A stretch of DNA of 44,512 nucleotides from Chitinophaga pinensis (GCA_945872355.1 CAMBZU010000021.1:1-44512); one strand, 5' to 3'; shown: positions 18,161 to 26,999, numbered from the stretch's first letter. Numbers and translations: made by a program. The notes: generated by a model not told the origin, from the letters alone.

Positions 18161-18622
18161 GTAAATATTATGCTTATCCTTTATCTTACCAGTAATAATT
18201 TTATTCATTCAATTTACCTTAAACCCTGATTACACAGTAGGAATCGTTGATCAACAAAATTTTACAATAATATCATTGCTCACGAAGTATTTTGGATTAA
18301 AAGAATACCAAGTTATTTTCAAATTCAAAATGGGTTATTGCTTGAGATTGAAGTAATACCTATGTGATTTATAAATTTTGCCAATAATTTAAAATCTTAT
18401 ACTGGTAAATGCCGATCGGCAAAAAGTTTGGGACAAATGCCGTGAAACAAATTTGGGCCATTACTTATTTCACATCGGTATAAAATAATTTGAGTAGATT
18501 TTTAATGCAATTTGGGTTAAAACTTTAAATAGCATCTATAAACTAATTTGAAGCAAAAAGCACTTACTCAAAACAATATTTATTTACTTGTGTTTAACTT
18601 TTACACAGATAAATTAAACAAA
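18161..18622. other. Intergenic spacer upstream of folE with dispersed repeat
   Basis: About 460 bp. The right half carries the 126-bp repeat at 18356-18481. The left part (18180-18355) contains a 37-codon open stretch with protein-like composition but no start codon, and the word CCCTGATTACACAG, which loosely resembles the interior of the repeat relative near 38540. No riboswitch fold recognised upstream of folE. Confidence 0.5.
18356..18481 (+). repeat. 126-bp dispersed repeat with terminal inverted repeats, copy 1
   Basis: Begins ATACCTATGTGATTTATAAA and ends TTATTTCACATCGGTAT; the ends form inverted repeats of about 13 bp (ATACCnATGTGA). The interior holds GCCGATCGGC, a perfect 10-bp palindrome, followed by AAAAAGTTTGGGACAAATG. 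It aligns over its whole length, without length change, with the copy at 30979-31104. Non-coding. Size and ends fit a MITE-like or REP-like element; the flanking TA on both sides would fit a TA-target transposase, which is inference. Confidence 0.8.
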
Positions 18623-19288
18623 ATGAAAGACTCCAAAAAAATAAGCATTTCCGCTGAAGATCTAGGCGATATGCATATAATGACAAGTATTGATACCCCA
18701 TTGCGCGAAGATGCCTTTAAAATGGATGACAATCTTAAAATGGAGCTGATTGCCAAAAATTTCACAGAAATAATGCACATTTTGGGTTTAGACTTAAATG
18801 ACGACAGCCTAAGAGGCACACCCGAAAGAGTCGCTAAAATGTATGTAAAAGAAATTTTCAGTGGCCTAAATCCGGCAAACAAACCTAAAATAGCGCTTTT
18901 TGAAAATAAATACAGATATAAAGAAATGTTAGTTGAAAAAGAAATTACTTTCTACAGCAACTGTGAACATCACTTTGTCCCAATCATCGGTAAAGCGCAT
19001 ATTGCTTATTATTCCGATGGTAAGGTCATAGGACTTTCTAAATTAAATAGGATTGTGCAGTATTTTGCAAAAAGACCTCAAGTGCAAGAAAGACTAACCA
19101 TTCAAATTGCAAATGAACTAAAAACAATTTTACAAACTGAAGATGTAGCTGTTATTATTGATGCACATCATTTATGTGTTTCTTCAAGAGGCGTGCAGGA
19201 TGTAAATAGCAATACAGTTACCTCAAGCTATGGTGGTAAATTTATTGATGATAAGGTAAAAAATGAACTCTTTAATTATCTAAAATAA
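18623..19288 (+). CDS. folE: GTP cyclohydrolase I
   Basis: 221 residues from ATG at 18623. An in-frame TTG at 18548 would add 25 residues unlike the family, overlapping the untranslated leader, so it is rejected. Converts GTP to 7,8-dihydroneopterin triphosphate, the first step of tetrahydrofolate (and possibly queuosine-type) synthesis. Zinc ligands Cys114 and His117 (SNCEHHF) and Cys185 (AHHLCVSSRG), substrate-site FVPIIGKAHIAY and IGLSKLNRIVQYFAKRPQVQERLT are all present; catalytic residues appear intact. Normal length. Overlaps the next gene tail to tail by 17 nt. Confidence 0.96.
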   Translation: MKDSKKISISAEDLGDMHIMTSIDTPLREDAFKMDDNLKMELIAKNFTEIMHILGLDLNDDSLRGTPERVAKMYVKEIFSGLNPANKPKIALFENKYRYKEMLVEKEITFYSNCEHHFVPIIGKAHIAYYSDGKVIGLSKLNRIVQYFAKRPQVQERLTIQIANELKTILQTEDVAVIIDAHHLCVSSRGVQDVNSNTVTSSYGGKFIDDKVKNELFNYLK

Positions 19289-20363
19289 GCTTTTTTGCTG
19301 CACTGTTAAGTAACAAATGTTCTAACCATAAAGCCTCCGCACAAGCACCCGATTGATATTTGATGTGCGTTACGTTTGAAAATGCCAAAGACCTCAACCA
19401 TTTTGGACGCACTTCTCCTAATAACCCAGCAACAAAAAAGGAGAAGTGTTTTTTTTCTTTCATATTGGGCTCATCAATGTGTATAATTTGTGGTTCTATT
19501 TTTTGAATACAAATCGTAAGTAACAATTGCTCCATTTTGTTTTGCGTAGTATTCAATAACAATTGCTTGCTTTGATTCAATATCTTTTCTCGATAACGAA
19601 AAAGGCACTCCACACTAAAATCAATCATTAACCTCACCACATGATAAATAATTAAAATGCTATTAGGATAGTAGGGCGACATCTCATACGGCCTATGTAA
19701 ATGATCATTTTGAGCTATGCATTTTGTTATAATTGCTAAGCTATGTTCATCTTGTTCGTTCAGTGTTAATTGAGCATGATATATAAAATACAATGCATTG
19801 CTAAGCGCACAAACATCAAAAGCCGCAGGCATATTTTTCACAAAAAAAGTATTGTAAGGTTTAAATTTTTCGTAGCCTTTAACAGGTTTGTCTGGCCATT
19901 TTAAATTACCAACTGCATACTTAATCATCTTTTCCTTTAATGCCAATTGCTCTTCTTTGGTGTGCCTTTTAACCAAATGAATCATAGCACTATCATCAAT
20001 ATCATCAGGTATCATAAAAAAATTAAATCGATGTGCAAAATAACCACCTGGAAAGTGCTTACTAGGCATCGTTTGCCAAAAATTGTAGGAAGCATGTCCA
20101 TCTTTATTTCTGAAATTTTCAAAAGCAGCATGCATTCTTTCCAATATTCCATCAACAATTTCAAGCTCTTCAGCTTTAAATAATTTTCGATAACGTATTA
20201 ATGTTAATCCAACACATGCAGTAAAAAAACATGTATTGTCTTTACGATGATAATTATTACACGCCCAAACACGCGCTGCAGCATACAAACCATCTGTATA
20301 ATACAAGTCGTTTTTACACTGTAAACGCTCCAATAAATTTAATTGAGCAAATATTGAATCCAT
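19272..20363 (-). CDS. Hypothetical protein with PDDIDDSA motif, possible alpha-toroid fold
   Basis: 363 residues from ATG at 20363 (MDSIFAQLNLLERL); an in-frame extension to 20420 seems non-native. Cytoplasmic, helix-rich, no signal peptide. It contains NFFMIPDDIDDSAMIHLVKR in the N-terminal half and NDHLHRPYEMSPYYPNSILIIYHVVRLM later. The Asp-rich PDDIDD plus periodic helices suggest an alpha/alpha-toroid such as the terpene-cyclase or prenyltransferase superfamilies, but canonical DxDD or QW repeats are not evident. I would leave it as unknown. The 3' end overlaps folE by 17 nt in convergent orientation. Confidence 0.75.
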   Translation of the reverse strand: MDSIFAQLNLLERLQCKNDLYYTDGLYAAARVWACNNYHRKDNTCFFTACVGLTLIRYRKLFKAEELEIVDGILERMHAAFENFRNKDGHASYNFWQTMPSKHFPGGYFAHRFNFFMIPDDIDDSAMIHLVKRHTKEEQLALKEKMIKYAVGNLKWPDKPVKGYEKFKPYNTFFVKNMPAAFDVCALSNALYFIYHAQLTLNEQDEHSLAIITKCIAQNDHLHRPYEMSPYYPNSILIIYHVVRLMIDFSVECLFRYREKILNQSKQLLLNTTQNKMEQLLLTICIQKIEPQIIHIDEPNMKEKKHFSFFVAGLLGEVRPKWLRSLAFSNVTHIKYQSGACAEALWLEHLLLNSAAKKLILDN

Positions 20364-20537
20364 GGTGTAAATAAATATATTTTTTTCTGAATTATACCAA
20401 TAAATAGTGCTTATAGACAATATTGTTGATCGCTATTTTAATTTTTATCTTTCCTTATTTAATAAATAAGAATAAAATGAATTGCGATAATTTATAGCGC
20501 ATTTATCAATAGATAGCTAAATTTGCAATAATAAATC

Positions 20538-20545
20538 TATTTTTG
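20538..20545 (+). promoter_or_regulatory. Putative -7 element for the PorV/PorQ-family gene
   Basis: TATTTTTG, an exact TAnnTTTG, about 30 nt upstream of the ATG at 20576. A second match, TAAATTTG, starts at 20518. No TTTG at the ideal -33 spacing. Confidence 0.4.
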
Positions 20546-20575
20546 CGTTTCTAAAAAGTTCACTGAATTTTAAAA

Positions 20576-21649
20576 ATGAAAAATACGCTCCTTTTATTAT
20601 TTTCATTAATTGTTGGCGCTCACGCATTAAAGGCGCAAGCCCCAAAATATAGTAATGAATTTTTAGCCATCGGTGTTGGTTCGCAGGCGCTTGGTTTAGG
20701 AAAAGCTGTTTCGGCCACTACTAATGATATCACTGCTGGTTATTGGAATCCTGCTGGCCTAGTGCATATCGAAAATAATATACAAGCAGCTTTTATGCAC
20801 TCCGAATATTTTGCAGGCATTGCCAAATATGATTATGGTGCTATTTCAAAAAAAATAGATAGCTCTTCAACCATGGCTTTTAGCATCATAAGATTTGGTG
20901 TTGATGATATACCAAATACCACAGAGCTCATTAATAGCAATGGTCAAATTGACTATAATAGAATAACCACTTTTTCTGCTGCTGATTATGCCTTTATGGG
21001 TTCTTATGCACGTAAATTAAAATATCCTGGCTTAAGCTTTGGCGCCAATGTAAAAGTAGTGCGCAGGATCATTGGCGATTTTGCAAATTCATGGGGATTT
21101 GGACTTGATGCAGGTTTGCAATACCGTAAGAAAAATTTTAGAGCCGGTGTTATGTTTCGAGATATTACAGGAACTATTAATGCTTGGAGCTATTCATTAA
21201 GCGACAGAACTAAAGAAATTTTCACCCAAACAGGCAACGAAATTCCAGTTAATAGTATGGAAGTAACACTTCCTAAAATTATACCTGGTGTAGCCTATAA
21301 ATTTGGTTTTAAAAAATTTAGTGCAACGCCTTCACTCGATTTAGATATTACAACTGATGGTAAAAGAAACGTATTAATCAAATCAAAAATCATAAGTATT
21401 GATCCTCATTTTGGCCTAGAGTTAGATTATAATAAAGTTGTTTTCTTAAGAGCTGGCTTAAACAATATACAAGAAGTAAAAGAGCAAAACAATATTGTAG
21501 TGCAAACCGCACAGCCTAATTTTGGCATTGGTGTAAAAATATTTAATATTTCACTTGATTACGCACTCACAAACGTGGGTCAGCAGGTTGGTTTGCTATC
21601 ACACGTGTTTACTATACGCGCAAATATTGACGCTAAAAAGAAAGTTTAA
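20576..21649 (+). CDS. PorV/PorQ-family outer-membrane beta-barrel protein
   Basis: 357 residues. Signal peptide 1-20 (ending ALKAQA). The conserved N-terminal segment FLAIGVGSQALGLGKAVSATTNDITAGYWNPAGL is the hallmark of PorV/PorQ (UPF0164) proteins related to FadL barrels; alternating strands follow to the C-terminus. PorV shuttles T9SS substrates in the outer membrane and PorQ is a related accessory; which of them this is cannot be told, and many Bacteroidota encode several paralogues. Presence of four T9SS cargo proteins in the window fits a T9SS-related role, but this gene is separate from the por core genes. Confidence 0.85.
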   Translation: MKNTLLLLFSLIVGAHALKAQAPKYSNEFLAIGVGSQALGLGKAVSATTNDITAGYWNPAGLVHIENNIQAAFMHSEYFAGIAKYDYGAISKKIDSSSTMAFSIIRFGVDDIPNTTELINSNGQIDYNRITTFSAADYAFMGSYARKLKYPGLSFGANVKVVRRIIGDFANSWGFGLDAGLQYRKKNFRAGVMFRDITGTINAWSYSLSDRTKEIFTQTGNEIPVNSMEVTLPKIIPGVAYKFGFKKFSATPSLDLDITTDGKRNVLIKSKIISIDPHFGLELDYNKVVFLRAGLNNIQEVKEQNNIVVQTAQPNFGIGVKIFNISLDYALTNVGQQVGLLSHVFTIRANIDAKKKV

Positions 21650-21693
21650 ACCAAATTAAGCTTTAGAGATCCTTATTCATCAATATTCAAATA

Positions 21694-22533
21694 TTAGTTT
21701 TTAATGAGCTTACTGCAATAGTCAACATCATCTATTGTAAGTTTACACAAATAAATCCCACTATTTAATTGCGAAGTATTTATTTCGGCTTTGTATCTTC
21801 CTTCTGTCATATTTTCATTCAGTATTTCTTGTATTAAATTGCCCATCAAATCATACAATTTCAATGTAACTTTACCATACTTTTTTTGATTAAATACCAT
21901 AAACGCCTCTTCATTAGCAGGGTTGGGATAAACCTTTTCAATAACTTCATCTAACTTTGATTGTTCTTCAAAGCTCGTATTATCTATACCTAAATAAAGG
22001 TCGTCAATAAATAATGATGAATTTATATTAGGCGTATTGCCCACATTGGCCCCAATGGCAAAATAAACATTCCCTTGTCCTAATAATGAAGGACCAGCCA
22101 AGTTTAGAATATTTAAAAATTTATATTGATACACATTACTTACACTTGTAAATGTTTGATCACCATAGGCCAGCATATTAGCAGCCGAGTCAGTTTCAAC
22201 CAAAGTAAAAGAAACATTGATGTTGTTATTGCCTGCCAAATTTCCTTTCATCCAAAAAGTAAGCACCTGTGGCATCGTTGTTAAAGGAAAACTATTAATA
22301 GCGTATGGTGCAACAGCAGTGCCATTGCTATCCAATACCACATTCAAATTTAAAGCAAAAACTCCCCCGTGAGCATCTGTTGATTGGATGGCAGTTCCAG
22401 GGTCATAAAAATTAGAGGTTTGCCAGTAAATTGGATCGCCTGCATCCCAAAGTTCAAAGGATGGATTTTGTAGTTGGCAAAATGCACTATGCGTAAACGC
22501 TAAAATAAAAACCAAAAAAATATTTTTTCTCAT
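21694..22533 (-). CDS. Small secreted T9SS type A cargo protein
   Basis: 279 residues from ATG at 22533, which puts the signal peptide (MRKNIFLVFILAFTHSAFCQ) at the very start. The central domain (about 22-190) begins NPSFELWDAGDPIYWQTSNF and ends in a NSSLFIDDLYLG strand: a carbohydrate-binding-like jelly-roll fold common in Bacteroidota exoproteins. The last 75 residues form the T9SS sorting domain (VYPNPANEEAFMVFN.., LYDLMGNLIQE.., GIYLCKLTIDD..). Similar proteins occur as PCMD-domain or DUF-type surface proteins; ligand unknown. It faces the PorV/PorQ gene tail to tail. Confidence 0.88.
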   Translation of the reverse strand: MRKNIFLVFILAFTHSAFCQLQNPSFELWDAGDPIYWQTSNFYDPGTAIQSTDAHGGVFALNLNVVLDSNGTAVAPYAINSFPLTTMPQVLTFWMKGNLAGNNNINVSFTLVETDSAANMLAYGDQTFTSVSNVYQYKFLNILNLAGPSLLGQGNVYFAIGANVGNTPNINSSLFIDDLYLGIDNTSFEEQSKLDEVIEKVYPNPANEEAFMVFNQKKYGKVTLKLYDLMGNLIQEILNENMTEGRYKAEINTSQLNSGIYLCKLTIDDVDYCSKLIKN

Positions 22534-22655
22534 AAAAACAAAGATAAAGAACACAATTGAAAATTATAAAAATTATAAAAAAACAGATCGCTTAAGAAAT
22601 TACTTTATCATAACTAATCGGGAGGAGCTATGCACCTTGCTGCATTATAAATTTA

Positions 22656-23117
22656 TTATATTAAAATAAACTTTTCTAGCACTTTTAAAGCATCATCTTC
22701 TTGCCTTCGCATTTGTAGTTGATCTGATGTCTTTTTATCTTTAAACCCACACAAATGCAACAGCCCATGAATCATTACACGGTGCAGTTCATTTACATAA
22801 CTTGTTTTAAATATTTTTGCGTTTTCTTTAACGCGTTCAATGCTAACATATATTTCGCCAGAGATGGCTTTTGAAGTGGCTTTTGAAGCCACACTGTAAT
22901 CAAAGGTAATAATATCAGTAAAGGTATCGTGTGCTAAAAATTGCTGATTGATATTCAACAAATATGTATCAGAACAAAAGATAAAATCTATCTGATCAAT
23001 ATTACAATGATGTATGTTGGCCACATCAACCATCCAATGCCTAAGTATATTTTTTTGCTTAGGTATAAAAGTTACATCAGCCTTAAAAAAATTAATGGCA
23101 ACAAGTAATTTACTCAA
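22656..23117 (-). CDS. ybeY: Endoribonuclease YbeY (rRNA maturation factor)
   Basis: 153 residues. Zinc endoribonuclease involved in 16S rRNA 3'-end maturation and ribosome quality control. Metal-site motif HGLLHLCGFKD places His117 and His121; the third position, His in E. coli, is Asp127 here, followed by KKTSDQLQMRRQED, a form I recall from Bacteroidota YbeY in general. DTFTDIITFDY and ISGEIYVSIERV are family strands. No ATG lies before the conserved N-terminus and a stop sits two codons upstream, so the start must be TTG at 23117. Twelve nt after the RsbW-like gene; last gene of a three-gene operon. Confidence 0.92.
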   Translation of the reverse strand: MSKLLVAINFFKADVTFIPKQKNILRHWMVDVANIHHCNIDQIDFIFCSDTYLLNINQQFLAHDTFTDIITFDYSVASKATSKAISGEIYVSIERVKENAKIFKTSYVNELHRVMIHGLLHLCGFKDKKTSDQLQMRRQEDDALKVLEKFILI

Positions 23118-23129
23118 AATCTAGTGTAA

Positions 23130-23594
23130 TTATTCTACCATCAAAACTTCCAATTCAAAATCTAGTTGAACTACTTTCCCATTTTCAGAAAATGACACAT
23201 GATCGGCCAAGTTCCTCATTAAAAACACACCTCTACCATTAATTTTTTCAATGTTGGCGGGGTCTGTTGGGTCAGGGATATTTTCAAAATCAAAACCATC
23301 GCCTTCATCTTTAATGGTAAAATGCAAGGTATTTTGCACTTTACTAAAAATGACTTCAATATTTTTATCCGGATTTGATTTATTGCCATGCTGAATGGCG
23401 TTATTTACTGCTTCGGTTACAGCTACCAAAATGTTACCATAATAATCTTCGGGTAGTTGATACTGCTCGCTTACATCGTTGATTAATTTTTCAGCTATAG
23501 CTAAATTTTCGTAGCGCGATGCAAACTTAATAGATTGGTCCGTTATCATTCCATGCGCATTTTTAGGGTTAATTAAAGTTGTTGAAATACTCAT
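23130..23594 (-). CDS. RsbW-like anti-sigma factor / serine kinase ATPase
   Basis: 154 residues, a stand-alone GHKL ATPase domain of the HATPase_c_2 (RsbW/SpoIIAB) type. N-box EAVNNAIQHGN (61-71), DEGDGF (96-101), and the G2 region GRGVFLMRNLAD (120-131) are all present. Family members bind sigma or anti-sigma partners and phosphorylate an antagonist. No partner gene is adjacent, and in Bacteroidota this gene commonly sits, as here, between the DUF4175 and ybeY genes. ATG at 23594 overlaps the end of the DUF4175 gene by 26 nt, implying translational coupling. Confidence 0.88.
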   Translation of the reverse strand: MSISTTLINPKNAHGMITDQSIKFASRYENLAIAEKLINDVSEQYQLPEDYYGNILVAVTEAVNNAIQHGNKSNPDKNIEVIFSKVQNTLHFTIKDEGDGFDFENIPDPTDPANIEKINGRGVFLMRNLADHVSFSENGKVVQLDFELEVLMVE

Positions 23595-26500
23595 TTACCT
23601 TATTTTTATAAAATTGATTTAATGAAGGAGGAATGGTTTGTAACAACTCCGCCTCTTTTTGTTTCAGCGTGTTATACTCTAAAAATTGATTTTGGTTACG
23701 AAAAATTTCATTTTTTGGTTCTTGTGATTCTCTTTTTTCATCTAACTCGCGCTCTCGCTCAGCTTTTTCAGCTTCTAAAAGTCTGGTTAAAATATCTTGT
23801 TGGCGTTTAAGTGTTTCTTGGCTTATCATTTTATTTACCAAGTCGTTTTCTGTTTTCTCCATATCTTCAGCCAGCTTACTTAAACCACCATTTCCTTGTT
23901 TGCCATCTTTACCCATTTTATCAGCTGCCTTTTGCAATTCTCTTCTTAATGCCTCTTGCTGTGCCGCTAACTTTGCTAATCCTTCACTTGTGCCACCATC
24001 CCCTGCTCCTCCTGGTTTACTTTGACCCTTTTTACCTTTTTCTCCTTCTTTTCCCTTTTCTTTGGCCATTTGCTCCTTCATTTTTTCAATTTGCTTATTG
24101 ATTTGCTCTTGCATAGCCTTCATTTTACTCATAGAAGGTTTACTGCCTGTGCCTCCTGGCTTTTTGCAGCTGCCCGATCCAGGCTTAGAATTTTTGCTTT
24201 GTTGCTGCTGCTGTTGCATTTGTTTTAAAGATTCGCTCAACAATAAAGCTAAATTATTTACGGCAGTCATTACGTATTGCCCTCTTGATGCTGCTTCTTG
24301 CGTATTTCTGTCTTCCATAAAACGCAGTGCTTTTGTCATATTGCTATTAATATCAGCAATTTCACGATTTACATAAGCTTCTATTTTAGGTTGCCTCTTA
24401 CTCAGCGCAAAAAGCGAATCCTCTATCATCTTAGCATCATCTTTTATTTTTTTCTGCTGTTGAATCAACTTTAAATATTGAGGATTAGCCCGATCAATCA
24501 CTTTTATTTTATTCATCAGCTCTTCTTCAGCAAATGAAACAGCTATCAAATTTTCTAATATCTGTCGCAAGGCTTGCTCATCTTCTCCACTTTCCTCCTC
24601 TTCCGACTTGGCTTGCTTCATTTTTTGGCTCATTTCTTCCATTTTTTGAGCCGCACTTTTTTGCGATTTTGATGCTTTTTTATTTTGCTTCTGATCCAAT
24701 TGTTCGCCACTTTCCTCCATGTCTTTTTTAATATCTTCCTCCTGCTTTTCTGTATCGGGCATTTTCATAGGATCCTCCAACTCCGCATTCTTTTTTTCGA
24801 GGTCATTCATATCCTTTTTAAGGTCATCAAATTTTTTGTTGAGCTCTTCTTGTTGCTTTTTTAGCTCGGCGTTATTGTCTTGCTTTTGTTCTGTTTTTTC
24901 AGCCAATTTTTTTTGATCATCTGCCAACTTATCAAGGTCTTTTATCGCATCATCTAACTTTTGCTCCAACTCCATTTTCTTAAATGCTTCAAGCGTTCGA
25001 TCCAATTCTTTTTCCATGTCTTTGGCATCTAATTTCATTTTCTCTAAAGCATCTTGGGTTTTCTCTTTATCCATTTGTTGCAACAACTTTTCAAGCTCTT
25101 TCAACTTCTCTTTCATTTCATCTGTCATGATGTTTTTCATGAGTTCTTCTAATTGCTTGTGCTTCTCTAAAAGTTGTTCATCAGGATTTTTAAATTCGTT
25201 TTGCTTTTCAAAGTTCTGCTTGTTTTCTTTCTCCAAATTTTCTACTCTATTTTGTAAATCCTTTTGTTTCTCCAACATATCTTTCATTTTTTTGATGTCG
25301 TCAAAATTGAGTGTCTTTTTATCAATCAATTTTTTATTCATCTCGTTCATCTCACGTTGAAGATCTTTGGCTTGCTGCGCAGAAGCAGTTAACTCTTCCT
25401 TTAATTTTTGATTGTCTTTGTCCGCGTTAGCTGCAATCTCTTTTAATGAAGGCGCTTTATGAAACATTTTTTGTGTACGACTTGATTTAAATCCATTAAT
25501 TGCATCATTATCTCTAACTTCAAAATAATATTCATAAGCATCGCCAGCTTGCATACCTAATTTCTCTAAATCCCAATGATAAAAGAAGTTATCTTGCGCT
25601 GTTGTTTTATTTATTGGAAGTGCTAATCGTTGTTCCTTAGATGCTGTATTGCTTGAATCTAAACTTGTTTTCTTAAAACATAAATTTAAATCATAAAAGC
25701 CATAATCGTCTTTGATATCACCTTTAAAATAAACATGTTTAACTGAATTACTATCAACTTTTTCTTCCACCTTTATTGAAGGATAAACATCTGGAATTAC
25801 TTCAATGGTATAATTAATAGCTTCTTTCCCTTTAAGAAACTGATTTGACGCAAGTAGGCTATAGTTTTGATTTTGAACAAATATGCTACTCAATGTAAAT
25901 TCATTTTCATTGCCTTGTTTTAAATCAATTAAATTGCCATTAAAATCGGCCACCAACTTGCTCGTATTTTCAGTCTTAATATTCCAATTCACTTTAGTTC
26001 CTGAAGGAATTATTAAATCGCCCGTGTTAGCTAATTGTTCAGATTTTCTTTGCAAATAAGATGGATAAATAAGATTCACAGTGAAATTTAGCAGCGTTGG
26101 ATTGGGCAGCGCATTAATCTGAAAAGGCTTGCTATAAAAGCCATCAGCAAACAGTCTAAAAACAATATCCTTGGGTAAATTTTTAATTATATAGGTAAAA
26201 TGTAGCTTGTCACTTTTATCAAGTCGGAACTGATTATTCTCTATTTCAATAAAAGCCGCATCAGGAATTTCAGCGCCCGTTACTTTAATTTTAATTTCAA
26301 AATCTTGTTGCTGTATGCCTTGTAATTTATCATTCTCAATAGTAAAAGTGAATGGCGCTTGTTTCTCAAAATATGTTCCATGGGCCACAATTCTTTTTGT
26401 ACTTTCAGTTAAAATACTTGGAGAAGCAACTAACAAAGCAAGTATAATAAGCAGAGGCACTAAAGCGTATTTAAGGTATTTTTTATTTTGCGATAAATCG

Positions 26501-26943
26501 ATAGCTGCGCTAAAAGGGACTGGTTTTAATTCTAATATTTTTTGATTTATTGCGGCTTCAAGTAAATCCTTTGAACTTTGATTATCAATAGCATTTCCTT
26601 TCAATTGCAGCACATTGGTAAGCTTATCATTTACATGTTTAAAATGGATACCAATAATAGCAGCGGCACTTTGATGAGAAATAATAGAACCTAACCTATT
26701 AAGTTTAGTGATTGGAACAATAACCCACAAACCAATAACAACAAGCGCAGAGAGAATAAAACCATAATATAAAGTGGCTCTAACGCCTGTGCCAAAATTA
26801 CCAAAATACTCAATTAAGGTAATGCTCAGATAAGACAATAATAGCAGTGATAAGCTATAAATAGCTCCTCTTATTAATTGATTCTTATAATATTTTCTAA
26901 TGAACTCATCCAGTTTTTGAATGAGTAATTCATAGTTATTCAT
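23569..26943 (-). CDS. DUF4175-family membrane protein
   Basis: 1124 residues, the typical size of Bacteroidota DUF4175 proteins. Two membrane helices lie near the N-terminus (about 26-46 and 57-78) and a third at about 156-175. A large extracytoplasmic beta-rich region follows (about 180-500), then a very long charged coiled-coil region (about 510-850) and a Gln/Lys/Gly-rich tail with low-complexity QQQQQ and GKEGEKGKKG stretches. The C-terminal 50 residues become ordered again (NQFLEYNTLKQKEAELLQTIPPSLNQFYKNKV). Function unknown in the family. First gene of an operon with the RsbW-like ATPase and ybeY; a -7 element and a perfect palindrome lie upstream. Confidence 0.88.
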   Translation of the reverse strand: MNNYELLIQKLDEFIRKYYKNQLIRGAIYSLSLLLLSYLSITLIEYFGNFGTGVRATLYYGFILSALVVIGLWVIVPITKLNRLGSIISHQSAAAIIGIHFKHVNDKLTNVLQLKGNAIDNQSSKDLLEAAINQKILELKPVPFSAAIDLSQNKKYLKYALVPLLIILALLVASPSILTESTKRIVAHGTYFEKQAPFTFTIENDKLQGIQQQDFEIKIKVTGAEIPDAAFIEIENNQFRLDKSDKLHFTYIIKNLPKDIVFRLFADGFYSKPFQINALPNPTLLNFTVNLIYPSYLQRKSEQLANTGDLIIPSGTKVNWNIKTENTSKLVADFNGNLIDLKQGNENEFTLSSIFVQNQNYSLLASNQFLKGKEAINYTIEVIPDVYPSIKVEEKVDSNSVKHVYFKGDIKDDYGFYDLNLCFKKTSLDSSNTASKEQRLALPINKTTAQDNFFYHWDLEKLGMQAGDAYEYYFEVRDNDAINGFKSSRTQKMFHKAPSLKEIAANADKDNQKLKEELTASAQQAKDLQREMNEMNKKLIDKKTLNFDDIKKMKDMLEKQKDLQNRVENLEKENKQNFEKQNEFKNPDEQLLEKHKQLEELMKNIMTDEMKEKLKELEKLLQQMDKEKTQDALEKMKLDAKDMEKELDRTLEAFKKMELEQKLDDAIKDLDKLADDQKKLAEKTEQKQDNNAELKKQQEELNKKFDDLKKDMNDLEKKNAELEDPMKMPDTEKQEEDIKKDMEESGEQLDQKQNKKASKSQKSAAQKMEEMSQKMKQAKSEEEESGEDEQALRQILENLIAVSFAEEELMNKIKVIDRANPQYLKLIQQQKKIKDDAKMIEDSLFALSKRQPKIEAYVNREIADINSNMTKALRFMEDRNTQEAASRGQYVMTAVNNLALLLSESLKQMQQQQQQSKNSKPGSGSCKKPGGTGSKPSMSKMKAMQEQINKQIEKMKEQMAKEKGKEGEKGKKGQSKPGGAGDGGTSEGLAKLAAQQEALRRELQKAADKMGKDGKQGNGGLSKLAEDMEKTENDLVNKMISQETLKRQQDILTRLLEAEKAERERELDEKRESQEPKNEIFRNQNQFLEYNTLKQKEAELLQTIPPSLNQFYKNKVNEYFNNFN

Positions 26944-26964
26944 ATTGCCTCTTAGCAGTTACAA

Positions 26965-26986
26965 AACATTCATAATTATGAATGTT
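26965..26986. promoter_or_regulatory. 22-bp perfect palindrome upstream of DUF4175 operon
   Basis: AACATTCATA followed by ATTATGAATGTT reads the same on both strands. It lies 22 nt upstream of the ATG at 26943, just downstream of a -7 match, where the transcription start would be. A dimeric repressor site or an mRNA-leader hairpin are both possible. Confidence 0.5.
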
Positions 26987-26991
26987 GACTT

Positions 26992-26999
26992 CAAATTTA
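26992..26999 (-). promoter_or_regulatory. Putative -7 element of the DUF4175 operon
   Basis: Reads TAAATTTG on the minus strand (TAnnTTTG). The predicted start of transcription would fall at the edge of the palindrome at 26965-26986. No TTTG -33 box at 19 nt. Confidence 0.4.

Noticed and set aside
18200-18365. 37-codon protein-like open stretch before the dispersed repeat
   Set aside because: No start codon and no recognisable motif; the length is within chance for this composition, so it is not listed as a gene remnant.
18482-18622. Possible folate or pterin-related riboswitch upstream of folE
   Set aside because: The leader is AT-rich with no stable multi-helix fold or known conserved core that I could find.
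18548-18622. Upstream TTG start for GTP cyclohydrolase I
   Set aside because: The added 25 residues do not resemble the family N-terminus, and a standard ATG in the usual position follows.
23622-25360. Several open frames on the plus strand opposite the DUF4175 gene (F/L/S-rich)
   Set aside because: They mirror the Lys/Glu/Gln-rich coiled-coil codons of the minus-strand gene; composition is extreme and no motif or start context supports them.
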